Shown here: positions 34,663-42,551 of the stretch, one piece after another
Numbering within the stretch: position 1 is the stretch's first letter
How the letters are laid out: each line of letters opens with the position of its first letter
Source: Chthonomonadales bacterium
GTDB lineage: Bacteria; Armatimonadota; Chthonomonadetes; Chthonomonadales; CAJBBX01
DNA length: 64,000 nt
Reading direction: 5' to 3'
Assembly: GCA_027459625.1 (NCBI GenBank)
Contig: DAIDHP010000003.1
Coordinates: forward strand, 62,001 to 126,000
The notes under the pieces: model-generated
Database searches by the model: none
Told to the model about the DNA's origin: nothing
Seen by the model: only the letters and a program-made list of their open reading frames with translations
Position numbers and translations under genes: made by a program

Positions 34663-36507
34663 CTACTCCACCGTAACGCTTTTCGCGAGGTTACGCGGCT
34701 GGTCTATGGAGCAACCCTTCTCCTTCGCGACGTAATACGCCAGCAACTGCATCGGCACCATGGATAGGATCGGCATGAACGGCTCCAACGTGACAGGAAT
34801 GGAGATCACCGCATCCGCGCAGTCGGGAGTGGGAACATCCTCGCGCAACAGCGCCACCACGAAACCATCCCTCGCCTTCACCTCCTTCAGGTTGCTGATC
34901 ATCTTCTCATTCGTATAAGGTTGCGTGCAGAACCCGATCACCGCCACACCTGGCTCCACAAGCGCCAAGGGGCCGTGCTTCATCTCTCCTGCAGCGTACG
35001 CCTCCGCGTGAATGTACGATATCTCTTTCATCTTCAACGCAGCCTCCATGGACGCGGCGTAATCGTATCCGCGCCCGAGATAGAAGAAGCAAATGTGATC
35101 TCTTAACCGCAAGGCGAGGTCGTGGATTTGATCGCACCGGGAGAGAATATCATCTACCTGACCGGGCAAGGCGCGCAATGCGGAAATCATCCGGTTTCGC
35201 TCCTCCTCAGCCAAGCCATGATCCTGAGAGAGATAAATGGAAAGCAGGGAGAGGGCGGTGAGTTGTGCAAGATAAGCCTTGGTGGACGCCACGCCGATCT
35301 CCGGACCAGCCTGGGTGTAAAGAACCGCGTCAGCCTCCCTTGCAAGGGTGCTTCCCACCACGTTCACGATGGCGAGCGTTGCGGCTCCCTTGCGCCTCGC
35401 CTCTCGCATCGCCGCCAACGTATCGGCCGTCTCGCCGCTCTGGCTGATCAGCAATACGAGCGTCTCATCATCCACTAAAGGATCGGAGTAGCGAAACTCC
35501 GATGCGACTGTGGCGTCAACCGGTCGTTTGAGCGTCTTTTCCAATAATCTCTTGCCCACCAATCCCGCGTGATACGCCGTGCCGCATGCAACGATGCTAA
35601 TCCGTCGTATTCGGTTCCATTGCTCCGGCGTAAAATTCACATCCGGCAAATCCACTCTTGATTCCTCGGTGATTCTCCCTCGGAGCGTGTCGCGAACGGT
35701 GCGCGGCTCCTCGTGTATCTCCTTAAGCATGAAATGATCGAAACCGCCCTTCTCCGCGGATTGGTCATCCCAAGTGACATCGAGAACGTTCCTATTCAAC
35801 TGATTCCCATCCAGATCGAAAATCCGCACGCTCTTCGAAGTGATCAAGGCGCAGTCGCCATCCTCCAGAACGATCACCTTTCGGGTGAAGGACATCACAG
35901 CCGGGATATCCGACGCGAGGAAGTTTTCCTCCTCTCCCAAACCAATCACGAGCGGGGAATCTTTACGCGCCACGACGAGAGAATCCGAAATCAGCGCTGA
36001 GACGATGCCGACCGCGAAGGAACCGGTGATCTCCTTCAGGGCTTCCCGACAGGCTTGCACGAATTCATCCGAGGTGGGGGATGCCGAAGGAAGCGCAGCT
36101 TCGATAAGATGAGCGATCACCTCCGTGTCCGTTTCGGAGTTGAAGACGTGACCCGCTTCCTGCAGCTTGGAACGCAATTCCGCGTAATTCTCGACGATGC
36201 CGTTGTGCACCACGGCTATGCGACCGGTGCAATCGCAGTGCGGATGTGCGTTGGCTTCGTTTGGTCGCCCGTGGGTCGCCCATCGGGTGTGCGCCACGGC
36301 GACATTGGAGGAGAGATCATGCATTCCTCCGTTAATGCTACGCTCCAGATTGGCGATCTTCCCCACGGCCTTATGCACGCTGATCTTTTCAGCCAAAGGA
36401 TACGCCACGCCGGAACTGTCATAACCCCGATACTCCAAACGTTTCAAATTGGCGATGGCGATGGGGACCGCATCCCCCTGACCCACATAACCGGTGATTC
36501 CGCACAT
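34663..36507 (-). CDS. glmS: Glutamine--fructose-6-phosphate aminotransferase (isomerizing)
   Basis: The 614-residue protein begins MCGITGYVG, where Cys2 is the N-terminal nucleophile of the glutaminase domain. TRWATHGRPNEANAHPH and HNGIVENYAELR follow. The C-terminal half has two SIS domains (RISIVACGTAYHAG, LLISQSGETADTLAA, GRGYDYAASMEAALKMKEISYIHAEAYAAGEMKHGPLAL) and ends KSVTVE. It makes glucosamine-6-phosphate from fructose-6-phosphate and glutamine, the first step toward peptidoglycan and LPS amino sugars. AAGGAGAAATAA precedes the ATG. A DeoR-type regulator lies 60 bases upstream on the same strand. That gap is too short for a glmS ribozyme, and none is seen. Confidence 0.97.
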   Translation of the reverse strand: MCGITGYVGQGDAVPIAIANLKRLEYRGYDSSGVAYPLAEKISVHKAVGKIANLERSINGGMHDLSSNVAVAHTRWATHGRPNEANAHPHCDCTGRIAVVHNGIVENYAELRSKLQEAGHVFNSETDTEVIAHLIEAALPSASPTSDEFVQACREALKEITGSFAVGIVSALISDSLVVARKDSPLVIGLGEEENFLASDIPAVMSFTRKVIVLEDGDCALITSKSVRIFDLDGNQLNRNVLDVTWDDQSAEKGGFDHFMLKEIHEEPRTVRDTLRGRITEESRVDLPDVNFTPEQWNRIRRISIVACGTAYHAGLVGKRLLEKTLKRPVDATVASEFRYSDPLVDDETLVLLISQSGETADTLAAMREARRKGAATLAIVNVVGSTLAREADAVLYTQAGPEIGVASTKAYLAQLTALSLLSIYLSQDHGLAEEERNRMISALRALPGQVDDILSRCDQIHDLALRLRDHICFFYLGRGYDYAASMEAALKMKEISYIHAEAYAAGEMKHGPLALVEPGVAVIGFCTQPYTNEKMISNLKEVKARDGFVVALLREDVPTPDCADAVISIPVTLEPFMPILSMVPMQLLAYYVAKEKGCSIDQPRNLAKSVTVE

Positions 36508-36567
36508 TTATTTCTCCTTAATTCTCCGTAAACATGACTGATAACCGTTCCTATTGCTCGGTTAATT

Positions 36568-37467
36568 CTATATAATCCCATCCGCATCGTTTGTGTGGAA
36601 ACAACTAAAATCTGGCTTGGTTTGGGTGTATTCGAACACAAAACTCGCTCTTTGAGCAAGCAGGTTGAGCGTTTCGATTTGGGAATCCTGCAACTCACTG
36701 GTAAAAAGATGGATTTTTTTCCCTTTTAGCAGCGTTTCCGATGTGAATGCCCAGGGATGGCGCGCGCCAAGCTTTGATGAGTCCGCAGCAAGAATGATCT
36801 CCGGGGCGCGGGAGATCAGTTGCTTGAGGAATGCCGCCTCCTCGGCTCTTTGTGAGTAAAGCTCCAATAAACCCGAATCCGTGTTCGGGGCTATACCGCT
36901 GGAGCCGAGAATTAGGAGAGAGGGATGGAAGTTGCTTAGGGTTTCCTGAGAGTGGAAAGCGCAATCCTCCTCGTTGTAAACATCCCCCACAATACCGGTT
37001 TTGATCCCTGCGGAGGTGAACTCTAAAAGGGCGGGAAGGCTGTTGGTGAAGGCGATCAATCCTTTTGGGCTTTCATTGTTGAGATGAGCGCGGTGAATCT
37101 CCTTCGCCACGAAGTAAGTGGTGGTCCCAGCCGTAAGTAGAATGGCGGAGTTATCGGGGATGACCTTTACCACCGCTTTGGCGATTCCGAGTTTGCAAGC
37201 CTCATTGCGGTTGAGTTGCGAGGTGAAATAGCTCGCACCGAAACCTTTGCGGAGCAACACCACCCTGCCTCTGTGGATCTCAATCTGCTCGACGCCCGCC
37301 AGAAGGTCATGCAAAAAATCTATGTCCCGTCGAATTGAGCGCTCATCCACCTTGAACTTCGATGCGCACTCAGCGAGTTCAATCCCGACCGGTTCGGTGT
37401 ATAATTGCTGTAGGAGACGCATTCGTCTCGAATCCGTTTTATCGCTCAACGTTGCCACACCTTTCAA
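36568..37467 (-). CDS. DeoR-family transcriptional regulator
   Basis: 299 residues. The N-terminal helix-turn-helix (RLLQQLYTEPVGIELAECASKFKVDERSIRRDIDFL) matches the DeoR family's LA..f.VS..TIRRDL pattern. The C-terminal half is a DeoRC-like sugar-phosphate sensor (TAGTTTYFVAKEI, FTNSLPALLEF, LILGSSGIAPNTDSGLLEL, ILAADSSKLGARH). It lies 60 bases upstream of glmS on the same strand, suggesting a shared transcript. Divergently it faces an MTAP-like gene across an intergenic region with nested palindromes. DeoR proteins usually respond to phosphorylated sugars, so glucosamine-6-phosphate or ribose/deoxyribose phosphates are plausible ligands. That is inference. Confidence 0.87.
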   Translation of the reverse strand: MKGVATLSDKTDSRRMRLLQQLYTEPVGIELAECASKFKVDERSIRRDIDFLHDLLAGVEQIEIHRGRVVLLRKGFGASYFTSQLNRNEACKLGIAKAVVKVIPDNSAILLTAGTTTYFVAKEIHRAHLNNESPKGLIAFTNSLPALLEFTSAGIKTGIVGDVYNEEDCAFHSQETLSNFHPSLLILGSSGIAPNTDSGLLELYSQRAEEAAFLKQLISRAPEIILAADSSKLGARHPWAFTSETLLKGKKIHLFTSELQDSQIETLNLLAQRASFVFEYTQTKPDFSCFHTNDADGII

Positions 37468-37484
37468 TGTATAGATACCTATTA

Positions 37485-37544
37485 TATCATAAATATGTCA
37501 TCCTTTTAAATATTATTGTCAAATATATTTATGATAATGACAAT
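37485..37544. promoter_or_regulatory. Nested palindromes between divergent DeoR-type and MTAP-like genes (operator candidate)
   Basis: TATCATAAATAT (37485-37496) is perfectly inverted as ATATTTATGATA (37525-37536) with a 28-base spacer. Interleaved with it, ATTGTCA (37515-37521) is inverted as TGACAAT (37538-37544) with a 16-base spacer. A GTCAT half site also lies at 37497. The region is very AT-rich. Divergent regulator/target pairs usually carry the operator in such a place, so binding by the adjacent DeoR-type protein is the likely reading. Confidence 0.6.
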
Positions 37545-37581
37545 ATAACATTTAAACATGACAGAAACGAGGCGGATAACC

Positions 37582-38328
37582 ATGAACAAGTATGCGATCA
37601 TAGGTGGAACCGGCGCCGAACATCTCCTATCCTCTGCAAAATGGGAGGATATTCTGATCTCCACGCCATACGGTGATGTTCTTTTGAAGGAAACCGATTT
37701 TGAAGGCGATAAACTGACAATCCTTTTGCGTCACGGCGAACAGCATCAATATCCACCTCACCTCATCAACTATAGAGCAAATATCCTCGCATTGCGTAAT
37801 CATGGTGTAACGGATGTATTCGCAGCGAATGCCGTCGGTTCCTTGCGGATTGATCTCCCCCCGGAATCACTCATTTTGCTCAGCGATTTCATCGATTTCA
37901 CCCATGGACGCCCGTTAGATCTAGGGGAGACAGGCAAGATGTCGCACACGGATTGCTCCGAGCCATATTCCGCCGAAATGAGATCCATTCTATTGGAAAC
38001 ATCGGCGGAGATCGGCACGCCTCTTTTTCCGCGCGCGGTCTATCTGTGCACCAACGGGCCAAGATACGAATCTCCCGCCGAGGTGCGATTGTTCGGGGAG
38101 TGGGGTGCCGATGTGGTGGGGATGACAGGATTGCCCGAGGCGTATCTTGCCAGAGAGGCGAACATGAGGTACGCCTGTGTCTCCGTGGTGACGAATTACG
38201 CAGCGGGGCTGGATGCGAAGCCGATACGACATGAGGATGTGGAGAAAATCATGCGGCAAAAGAGCCAGGAGATATTCGAGCTTTTCCTCTCCGCAATTTC
38301 ATTTGCAAAAAATAACCCCTCGCAATGA
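37582..38328 (+). CDS. MTAP/PNP-family nucleoside phosphorylase (methylthioadenosine/-inosine phosphorylase-like)
   Basis: The 248-residue protein has the MTAP-family landmarks: YAIIGGTGAEHL near the N-terminus, LLRHGEQHQYPPHLINYRANI (phosphate/ribose region), FAANAVGSLR, RAVYLCTNGPRYESPAEVRLFGEWGADVVGMTGLPEAYLAREANMRYACVSVVTNYAAG. The TNGPR.E(T/S).AE and VGMT blocks define the purine nucleoside phosphorylase 2/MTAP group. It splits a nucleoside (methylthioadenosine, methylthioinosine or inosine) with phosphate. I start at 37582, where GAGGCGG lies upstream, rather than at ATG 37558. Its promoter region carries palindromes next to the divergent DeoR-type regulator. The exact base preference is uncertain. 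Confidence 0.88.
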   Translation: MNKYAIIGGTGAEHLLSSAKWEDILISTPYGDVLLKETDFEGDKLTILLRHGEQHQYPPHLINYRANILALRNHGVTDVFAANAVGSLRIDLPPESLILLSDFIDFTHGRPLDLGETGKMSHTDCSEPYSAEMRSILLETSAEIGTPLFPRAVYLCTNGPRYESPAEVRLFGEWGADVVGMTGLPEAYLAREANMRYACVSVVTNYAAGLDAKPIRHEDVEKIMRQKSQEIFELFLSAISFAKNNPSQ

Positions 38329-38337
38329 AACGAGGGG
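38316..38337. terminator. Bidirectional terminator between MTAP-like gene and pilT
   Basis: CCCCTCG (38316-38322) and CGAGGGG (38331-38337) form a 7-bp stem with an 8-base loop. AAAATAA lies before and ATTTG after. The loop contains the MTAP-like stop codon, and the hairpin separates convergent genes. Confidence 0.75.
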
Positions 38338-38357
38338 ATTTGCAACTGGGCGACGGC

Positions 38358-39428
38358 TTATCTTCGAAGCATTTGACGCATCTCGGTAAGGTTGCCCGAA
38401 TTGGCGAGGGCCTCATCCTGGGTGATAACACCCGCCTTGAAATATTTGATAAGGCACTGGTTCATTGTTTGCATGCCCCAATAGGTTTCGAGACCCGCCT
38501 GCCGTATCTGTGCGTATATGTCCTCGGATTTCCCCTCCTCGAGCATCTTGGAGATGGTCGGGGTGACGATCATCACCTCCACTCCAGCAACTCGGCCTGT
38601 GCCGTCAGCCTTGGGGATGAGCTTTTGAGAGAGGACGCCTCTCAAGGAGACTGATAGGCGCAGCCAGAGAAGCGGTCGCTCGTGCGGCGGGAACATATTG
38701 GATAGGCGGTCCAATGTTTCCGCCGCGCTGGATGTGTGCACCGTGGCGAAAACGAGGTGACCCGTTTCCGCAGCTTGCAATGCGACGTTCATCGTTTCGA
38801 TATCGCGCATCTCCCCCACGAGAATCACGTCCGGAGCTTGTCGCAAAACACGTCTTAAAGCCTCCTGGAAATTATCCGTATCAATCCCCACCTCGCGTTG
38901 GGAGATGATTGCCATCTTATCTGAATGAACATATTCCACAGGATCCTCAATGGTGACGATGTTAACCGGTCGGCTAGAGTTGATCATGTCTATCATCGCG
39001 GCTAGCGTGGTGGTTTTACCCGAACCGGTAGGACCAGTTACCAAAACAAGCCCATTGCGTTGCTTGGTGAAATCGCCAATGGATGTTGGCACACCTAACT
39101 CCTCCAAGGGACGGATACGCAAGGGAATCAAGCGAAGCACAAATCCCACCGAGTTTCGCTGCATGTAGATACTAGCTCGTATTCGTACAACACCTTCAAG
39201 GCTGAAGGAGAGATCCATTTCATGATGCCGCTCGAATTCCTCTATCTGACGCCCCGTCATCTTCGAATACGCCAGATTGCGCGAATCATCCTCCGTAAGC
39301 ATGGGGAATTGTTCAAGGGTAACAATTTTGCCGTGAACCCGAATTGCGGGCATTGCGTTGGCGCGAACAAATAGATCGGAAGCATCGACTTCATGAGCCG
39401 CTATTAATAATTCATCAACGGTGAGCAT
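38358..39428 (-). CDS. pilT: Type IV pilus retraction ATPase
   Basis: This 356-residue hexameric secretion ATPase of the GspE/PilT family has Walker A GPTGSGKTTT (residues about 133-142), the Asp box VTIEDPVEYVH, Walker B PDVILVGEMRD and the His box TGHLVFATVHT. The AIRVHGKI...N-terminal PAS-like domain and the C-terminal RQAG.....MQTMNQCL portion match PilT closely. It powers pilus depolymerisation for twitching motility. No other pil genes adjoin; an uncharacterised membrane protein gene lies upstream on the same strand. The ATG is preceded by GGAGTGATAGA. Confidence 0.93.
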   Translation of the reverse strand: MLTVDELLIAAHEVDASDLFVRANAMPAIRVHGKIVTLEQFPMLTEDDSRNLAYSKMTGRQIEEFERHHEMDLSFSLEGVVRIRASIYMQRNSVGFVLRLIPLRIRPLEELGVPTSIGDFTKQRNGLVLVTGPTGSGKTTTLAAMIDMINSSRPVNIVTIEDPVEYVHSDKMAIISQREVGIDTDNFQEALRRVLRQAPDVILVGEMRDIETMNVALQAAETGHLVFATVHTSSAAETLDRLSNMFPPHERPLLWLRLSVSLRGVLSQKLIPKADGTGRVAGVEVMIVTPTISKMLEEGKSEDIYAQIRQAGLETYWGMQTMNQCLIKYFKAGVITQDEALANSGNLTEMRQMLRR

Positions 39429-39631
39429 TCTATCACTCCTTCATTTAATCTTAGATATTCTACCTGCAAAAATATGTTGGCTGATTTGTATTTCATTCAA
39501 AAAGGAAAATCATTGCTGAATCGCATCAGTAGTCCAAACACGATTTTTTGCCTTGAACGCGGTCACCCTGTTGAAGCAATCATATATGCAAACTCCTTCA
39601 TCTCGATCAAGCGAGTTCAACATCCTGACTT

Positions 39632-40456
39632 CTATTCCTTTCGCACGCCTTTTCGATAATAACGAAGGATGTAAATTGCCAACATTACAAGCCCAACGAA
39701 TCCGCCAACAATCATCCAAAGCGCGAAAGGCGCCAGAGAGCCAAAATCGCGATGTGTTTGTTGGGTGTTTGTAATGAGATGCTGGATGAGCGGAAGAGTG
39801 GGAAGCGGATCTGAGTGATTGGTGATGCGAAACAGATAGCGATAAGGACTGCCATATTGGATCAATTTCACGGTCATACCGGGGGCGCTAAAATCGAACA
39901 GTCCGTCGAAATTGGGATCCATTTGCTCCATGTAAATCACTTCGAATGTGTCGAAGTCCGAGAATGTGTTAAGGAATGGCTGCAGTATGAACGCCCCTTT
40001 TTCCTTAAGTAACGGATTATCCAATAGGAGTGTGGCTGACGTTTGAATGGTGGTCGATCCGGGCGTCATCCCCTTTAGTTGGTCGTCATGAATCACAACG
40101 GAGATTACGCGCCAGCCCGTAAAACTGATCAGGTAATTAAGTCGCTGCTTAACCACCTGTTTAGGAATCCGCTTCGAAAAAGTGACGGAGATGATGGCGT
40201 GCGGCTGGTTTGGAACGATAAGTATGATCACATCGGAGGGATAGGAGTTGCTTTGCGACCGTGCCGGTGAAATTGCATAGAGCACACAAAGGAATACAAG
40301 GATGATAGGGAAAAAAACTTTCTTCAACCCTTGTCCATGTTTATAGGTATGGCAACGCTTTCGAATATCGATCATTAATGGGAAAAAGAGGCGCAAATCG
40401 GTTCCATCATTGTCTTTTAGTGATATGTCACAATTTATTATATCCCATACGTTCAC
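39632..40456 (-). CDS. Secreted/membrane protein of unknown function with two hydrophobic ends
   Basis: 274 residues as drawn. A hydrophobic signal-like segment (VFFPIILVFLCVLYAIS) lies at residues about 47-63, so the true start may be an internal one: the ATG at 40375 (MIDIRKR) gives a more normal signal peptide. The mature part is beta-rich (VIILIVPNQPHAIISVTFSKRIPK, TTIQTSATLLLDNPLL). Near the end is one membrane span (FALWMIVGGFVGLVMLAIYILRYY) followed by a basic tail, so it is probably anchored with a short cytoplasmic end. I recognise no family. No good ribosome site marks either start. It lies 200 bases upstream of pilT on the same strand. Confidence 0.62.
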   Translation of the reverse strand: MNVWDIINCDISLKDNDGTDLRLFFPLMIDIRKRCHTYKHGQGLKKVFFPIILVFLCVLYAISPARSQSNSYPSDVIILIVPNQPHAIISVTFSKRIPKQVVKQRLNYLISFTGWRVISVVIHDDQLKGMTPGSTTIQTSATLLLDNPLLKEKGAFILQPFLNTFSDFDTFEVIYMEQMDPNFDGLFDFSAPGMTVKLIQYGSPYRYLFRITNHSDPLPTLPLIQHLITNTQQTHRDFGSLAPFALWMIVGGFVGLVMLAIYILRYYRKGVRKE

Positions 40457-40483
40457 AGGAATGGATAACGGGGCTGGATTTCG

Positions 40484-41905
40484 CTACTTCTCGCTCGGAC
40501 GCATCATGTTCAGGTATCTCGCTCTTTGAAGCGTAAGATCCACGATGGGAAGGGGGAAAGTTCGTCCAAGGATCACTCCGTATTTCATTTGATCGTCATG
40601 TGGTATCACCCATGGTTTGTGAATGAGTGAAGATGGGATATTGTTTAACTCCGGTAGGTATCGCTTTACGTAGGTTCCATCCGCGTCAAACTTCTCGCCT
40701 TGAAGAGTGGGATTGAAAATTCGAAACCAAGGTTGCGCATCCGTACCGGTGGACGCCGCCCATTGCCATCCGCCGTTGTTGCATGCAATATCACCGTCGG
40801 TTAGATGATTCATAAAATGTTTCTCGCCGACACGCCAGTCCGTAAAAAGGCTTTTGGTCAGGAATGAGGCTGTAATCATACGCACGCGATTATGCATCCA
40901 TCCCTCCTGAAGAAGTTGACGCATGCCTGCATCCACAATGGGGTATCCCGTCTCCCCTCGCCGCCATGCCTCGATCAACGTTTGATCGTTTTCCCAAGGG
41001 ATAGTATTTCGTCTCTCCTTGAAATCGCTTGAAAGAACATGGGGAAAATGACGGAGGATGGAATAATAGAAATCTCTCCATGCGATTTGCCTCAGGAAAA
41101 CCGCAGCGGGTGAGATTGCACCTCCCATTGCGCTGTTTTGCTCTTTCAGACACCTCCATGCCACAACCCTTGGCGAAACGGCTCCCAGGTTCAAGAAAGC
41201 GGATAAGCGAGAGGTGCCCTCAATGCCGGGATGATCGCGATGAGAGGGGTATTTTTCAAGCTTTTTTTCAAAAAAAACATCCATTGTATTTAATGCGGCC
41301 ATCTCCCCGGCCTCGTTGACGGAAGCGTTGATTGGCGTAGGAATATCATTTTCCATGATCTTGGCAAGATTAACGGGCGAAGAGATATTATGCGGACTTG
41401 GCAGTGGTTGGGATATATGCAGTCCGCTCCATGCTCTGTAATAAGGACTGAATACCGTGTAGGGAGCGCCGCTAGGCTTGAACACTTCTCGCATACGGTG
41501 CACTGTCAATCCGTCCGAGGGTATCATCCTCACGCCGTTATCCCTGGCCCATGACGAAACTCTCGTTTCCAATGCGATTTCATTGGGTTCGACTTGCTCC
41601 TGATAATAGATCGCTTCGAACGGCAGGATATTTTTTATCATTGTGAAAAGATCGGTTGGCTCTCCAGAGAGAATCACCAATCGGGTTCCACAAGCATCAA
41701 GCTGTTGATCCAATGCCCAGAGGCACTTTTCAATAAGCTGACGCTTTCCTGGCGAGATGGTGAAAGGAGGTGAATTGGGGTTATCCCGTATGTATATGGG
41801 AATTACATCATTCGATTCTTGAACGGCATTCCATAACGAGGGGTTATCATGCAATCTCAGGTCACGACGAAACCATACGATGGATATTCGGAAATGCTCA
41901 TCCAT
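40484..41905 (-). CDS. phr: Deoxyribodipyrimidine (DNA) photolyase
   Basis: I start at ATG 41905, preceded by CGGAGCGAGATC; the frame runs further upstream through the tRNA and is not real there. The 473-residue protein has the photolyase N-terminal domain (IVWFRRDLRLHDNPSLWNA), an antenna/linker region, and the FAD domain with GTSRLSAFLNLGAVSPR, WRDFYYSILRHFP, GYPIVDAGMRQLLQEGWMHNRVRMI and NGGWQWAASTGTDAQPWFRIFNP. The last block, with W, NGGWQW and DAQP, is diagnostic of class I CPD photolyases. It repairs UV dimers using light. The start lies 26 bases after the tRNA-Ala gene on the same strand. Confidence 0.95.
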   Translation of the reverse strand: MDEHFRISIVWFRRDLRLHDNPSLWNAVQESNDVIPIYIRDNPNSPPFTISPGKRQLIEKCLWALDQQLDACGTRLVILSGEPTDLFTMIKNILPFEAIYYQEQVEPNEIALETRVSSWARDNGVRMIPSDGLTVHRMREVFKPSGAPYTVFSPYYRAWSGLHISQPLPSPHNISSPVNLAKIMENDIPTPINASVNEAGEMAALNTMDVFFEKKLEKYPSHRDHPGIEGTSRLSAFLNLGAVSPRVVAWRCLKEQNSAMGGAISPAAVFLRQIAWRDFYYSILRHFPHVLSSDFKERRNTIPWENDQTLIEAWRRGETGYPIVDAGMRQLLQEGWMHNRVRMITASFLTKSLFTDWRVGEKHFMNHLTDGDIACNNGGWQWAASTGTDAQPWFRIFNPTLQGEKFDADGTYVKRYLPELNNIPSSLIHKPWVIPHDDQMKYGVILGRTFPLPIVDLTLQRARYLNMMRPSEK

Positions 41906-41931
41906 GATCTCGCTCCGTTGAGAAAGAGGAA

Positions 41932-42004
<73 letters not shown>

Positions 42005-42551
42005 GAACAGGTTAGAATTATACCGTATTCAAGTATTATTTGCAAGCTTCGGAATCGCCAAAACGCGGAGATCCAGAGACTAACCCTAAGTAGCCAGAAT
42101 AACAAAATTGGATTTAGGGAAGGGGAAGTGTTTCCGATTTGCAACATTCGCGCTGTAAAGGCTTCAAAGTTAACAGCGATAACAAGGAAACCGCAATCCA
42201 TTCTTCATGGCGTAACCTTCCAACTGGTTTCGGACATCGCCCCGCCAATCTATATTTGTTCGATGACGTTTTTTTCATTAGGCGATGATATCCTGAAAAC
42301 TATTCGCATGTCCTCAATACATGGTATGATTTTATTTCGTTTAACAATGACAAACACATGATTGATAATATGTGGTTAAGATCGCTTGTCACACACCCGA
42401 AACAATGTCTTTAATGAGAAATTTACTATTACCATCCTCGAAAAACGTATGAGAATTGATGCAATGTAATTCGATATGCTAAGTACGGGATAGGTCGAAA
42501 ACGTAAACGTGTACAACGGCGTGGGTTAGGAGCAAAAAAATCGAATTTGTT
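42005..42551. other. Gene-free stretch of about 550 bases
   Basis: I see no credible reading frame, tRNA or strong hairpin here. It must hold the promoter of tRNA-Ala at its left end (minus strand) and that of the membrane glycosyltransferase gene at its right end. A long open frame across its left part runs through the tRNA and is not credible. No repeats or insertion-sequence ends are visible. Confidence 0.5.

Noticed and set aside
36508-36567. A glmS ribozyme-riboswitch
   Set aside because: The gap before glmS is only 60 bases, too short for the ribozyme core, and no such core is visible.
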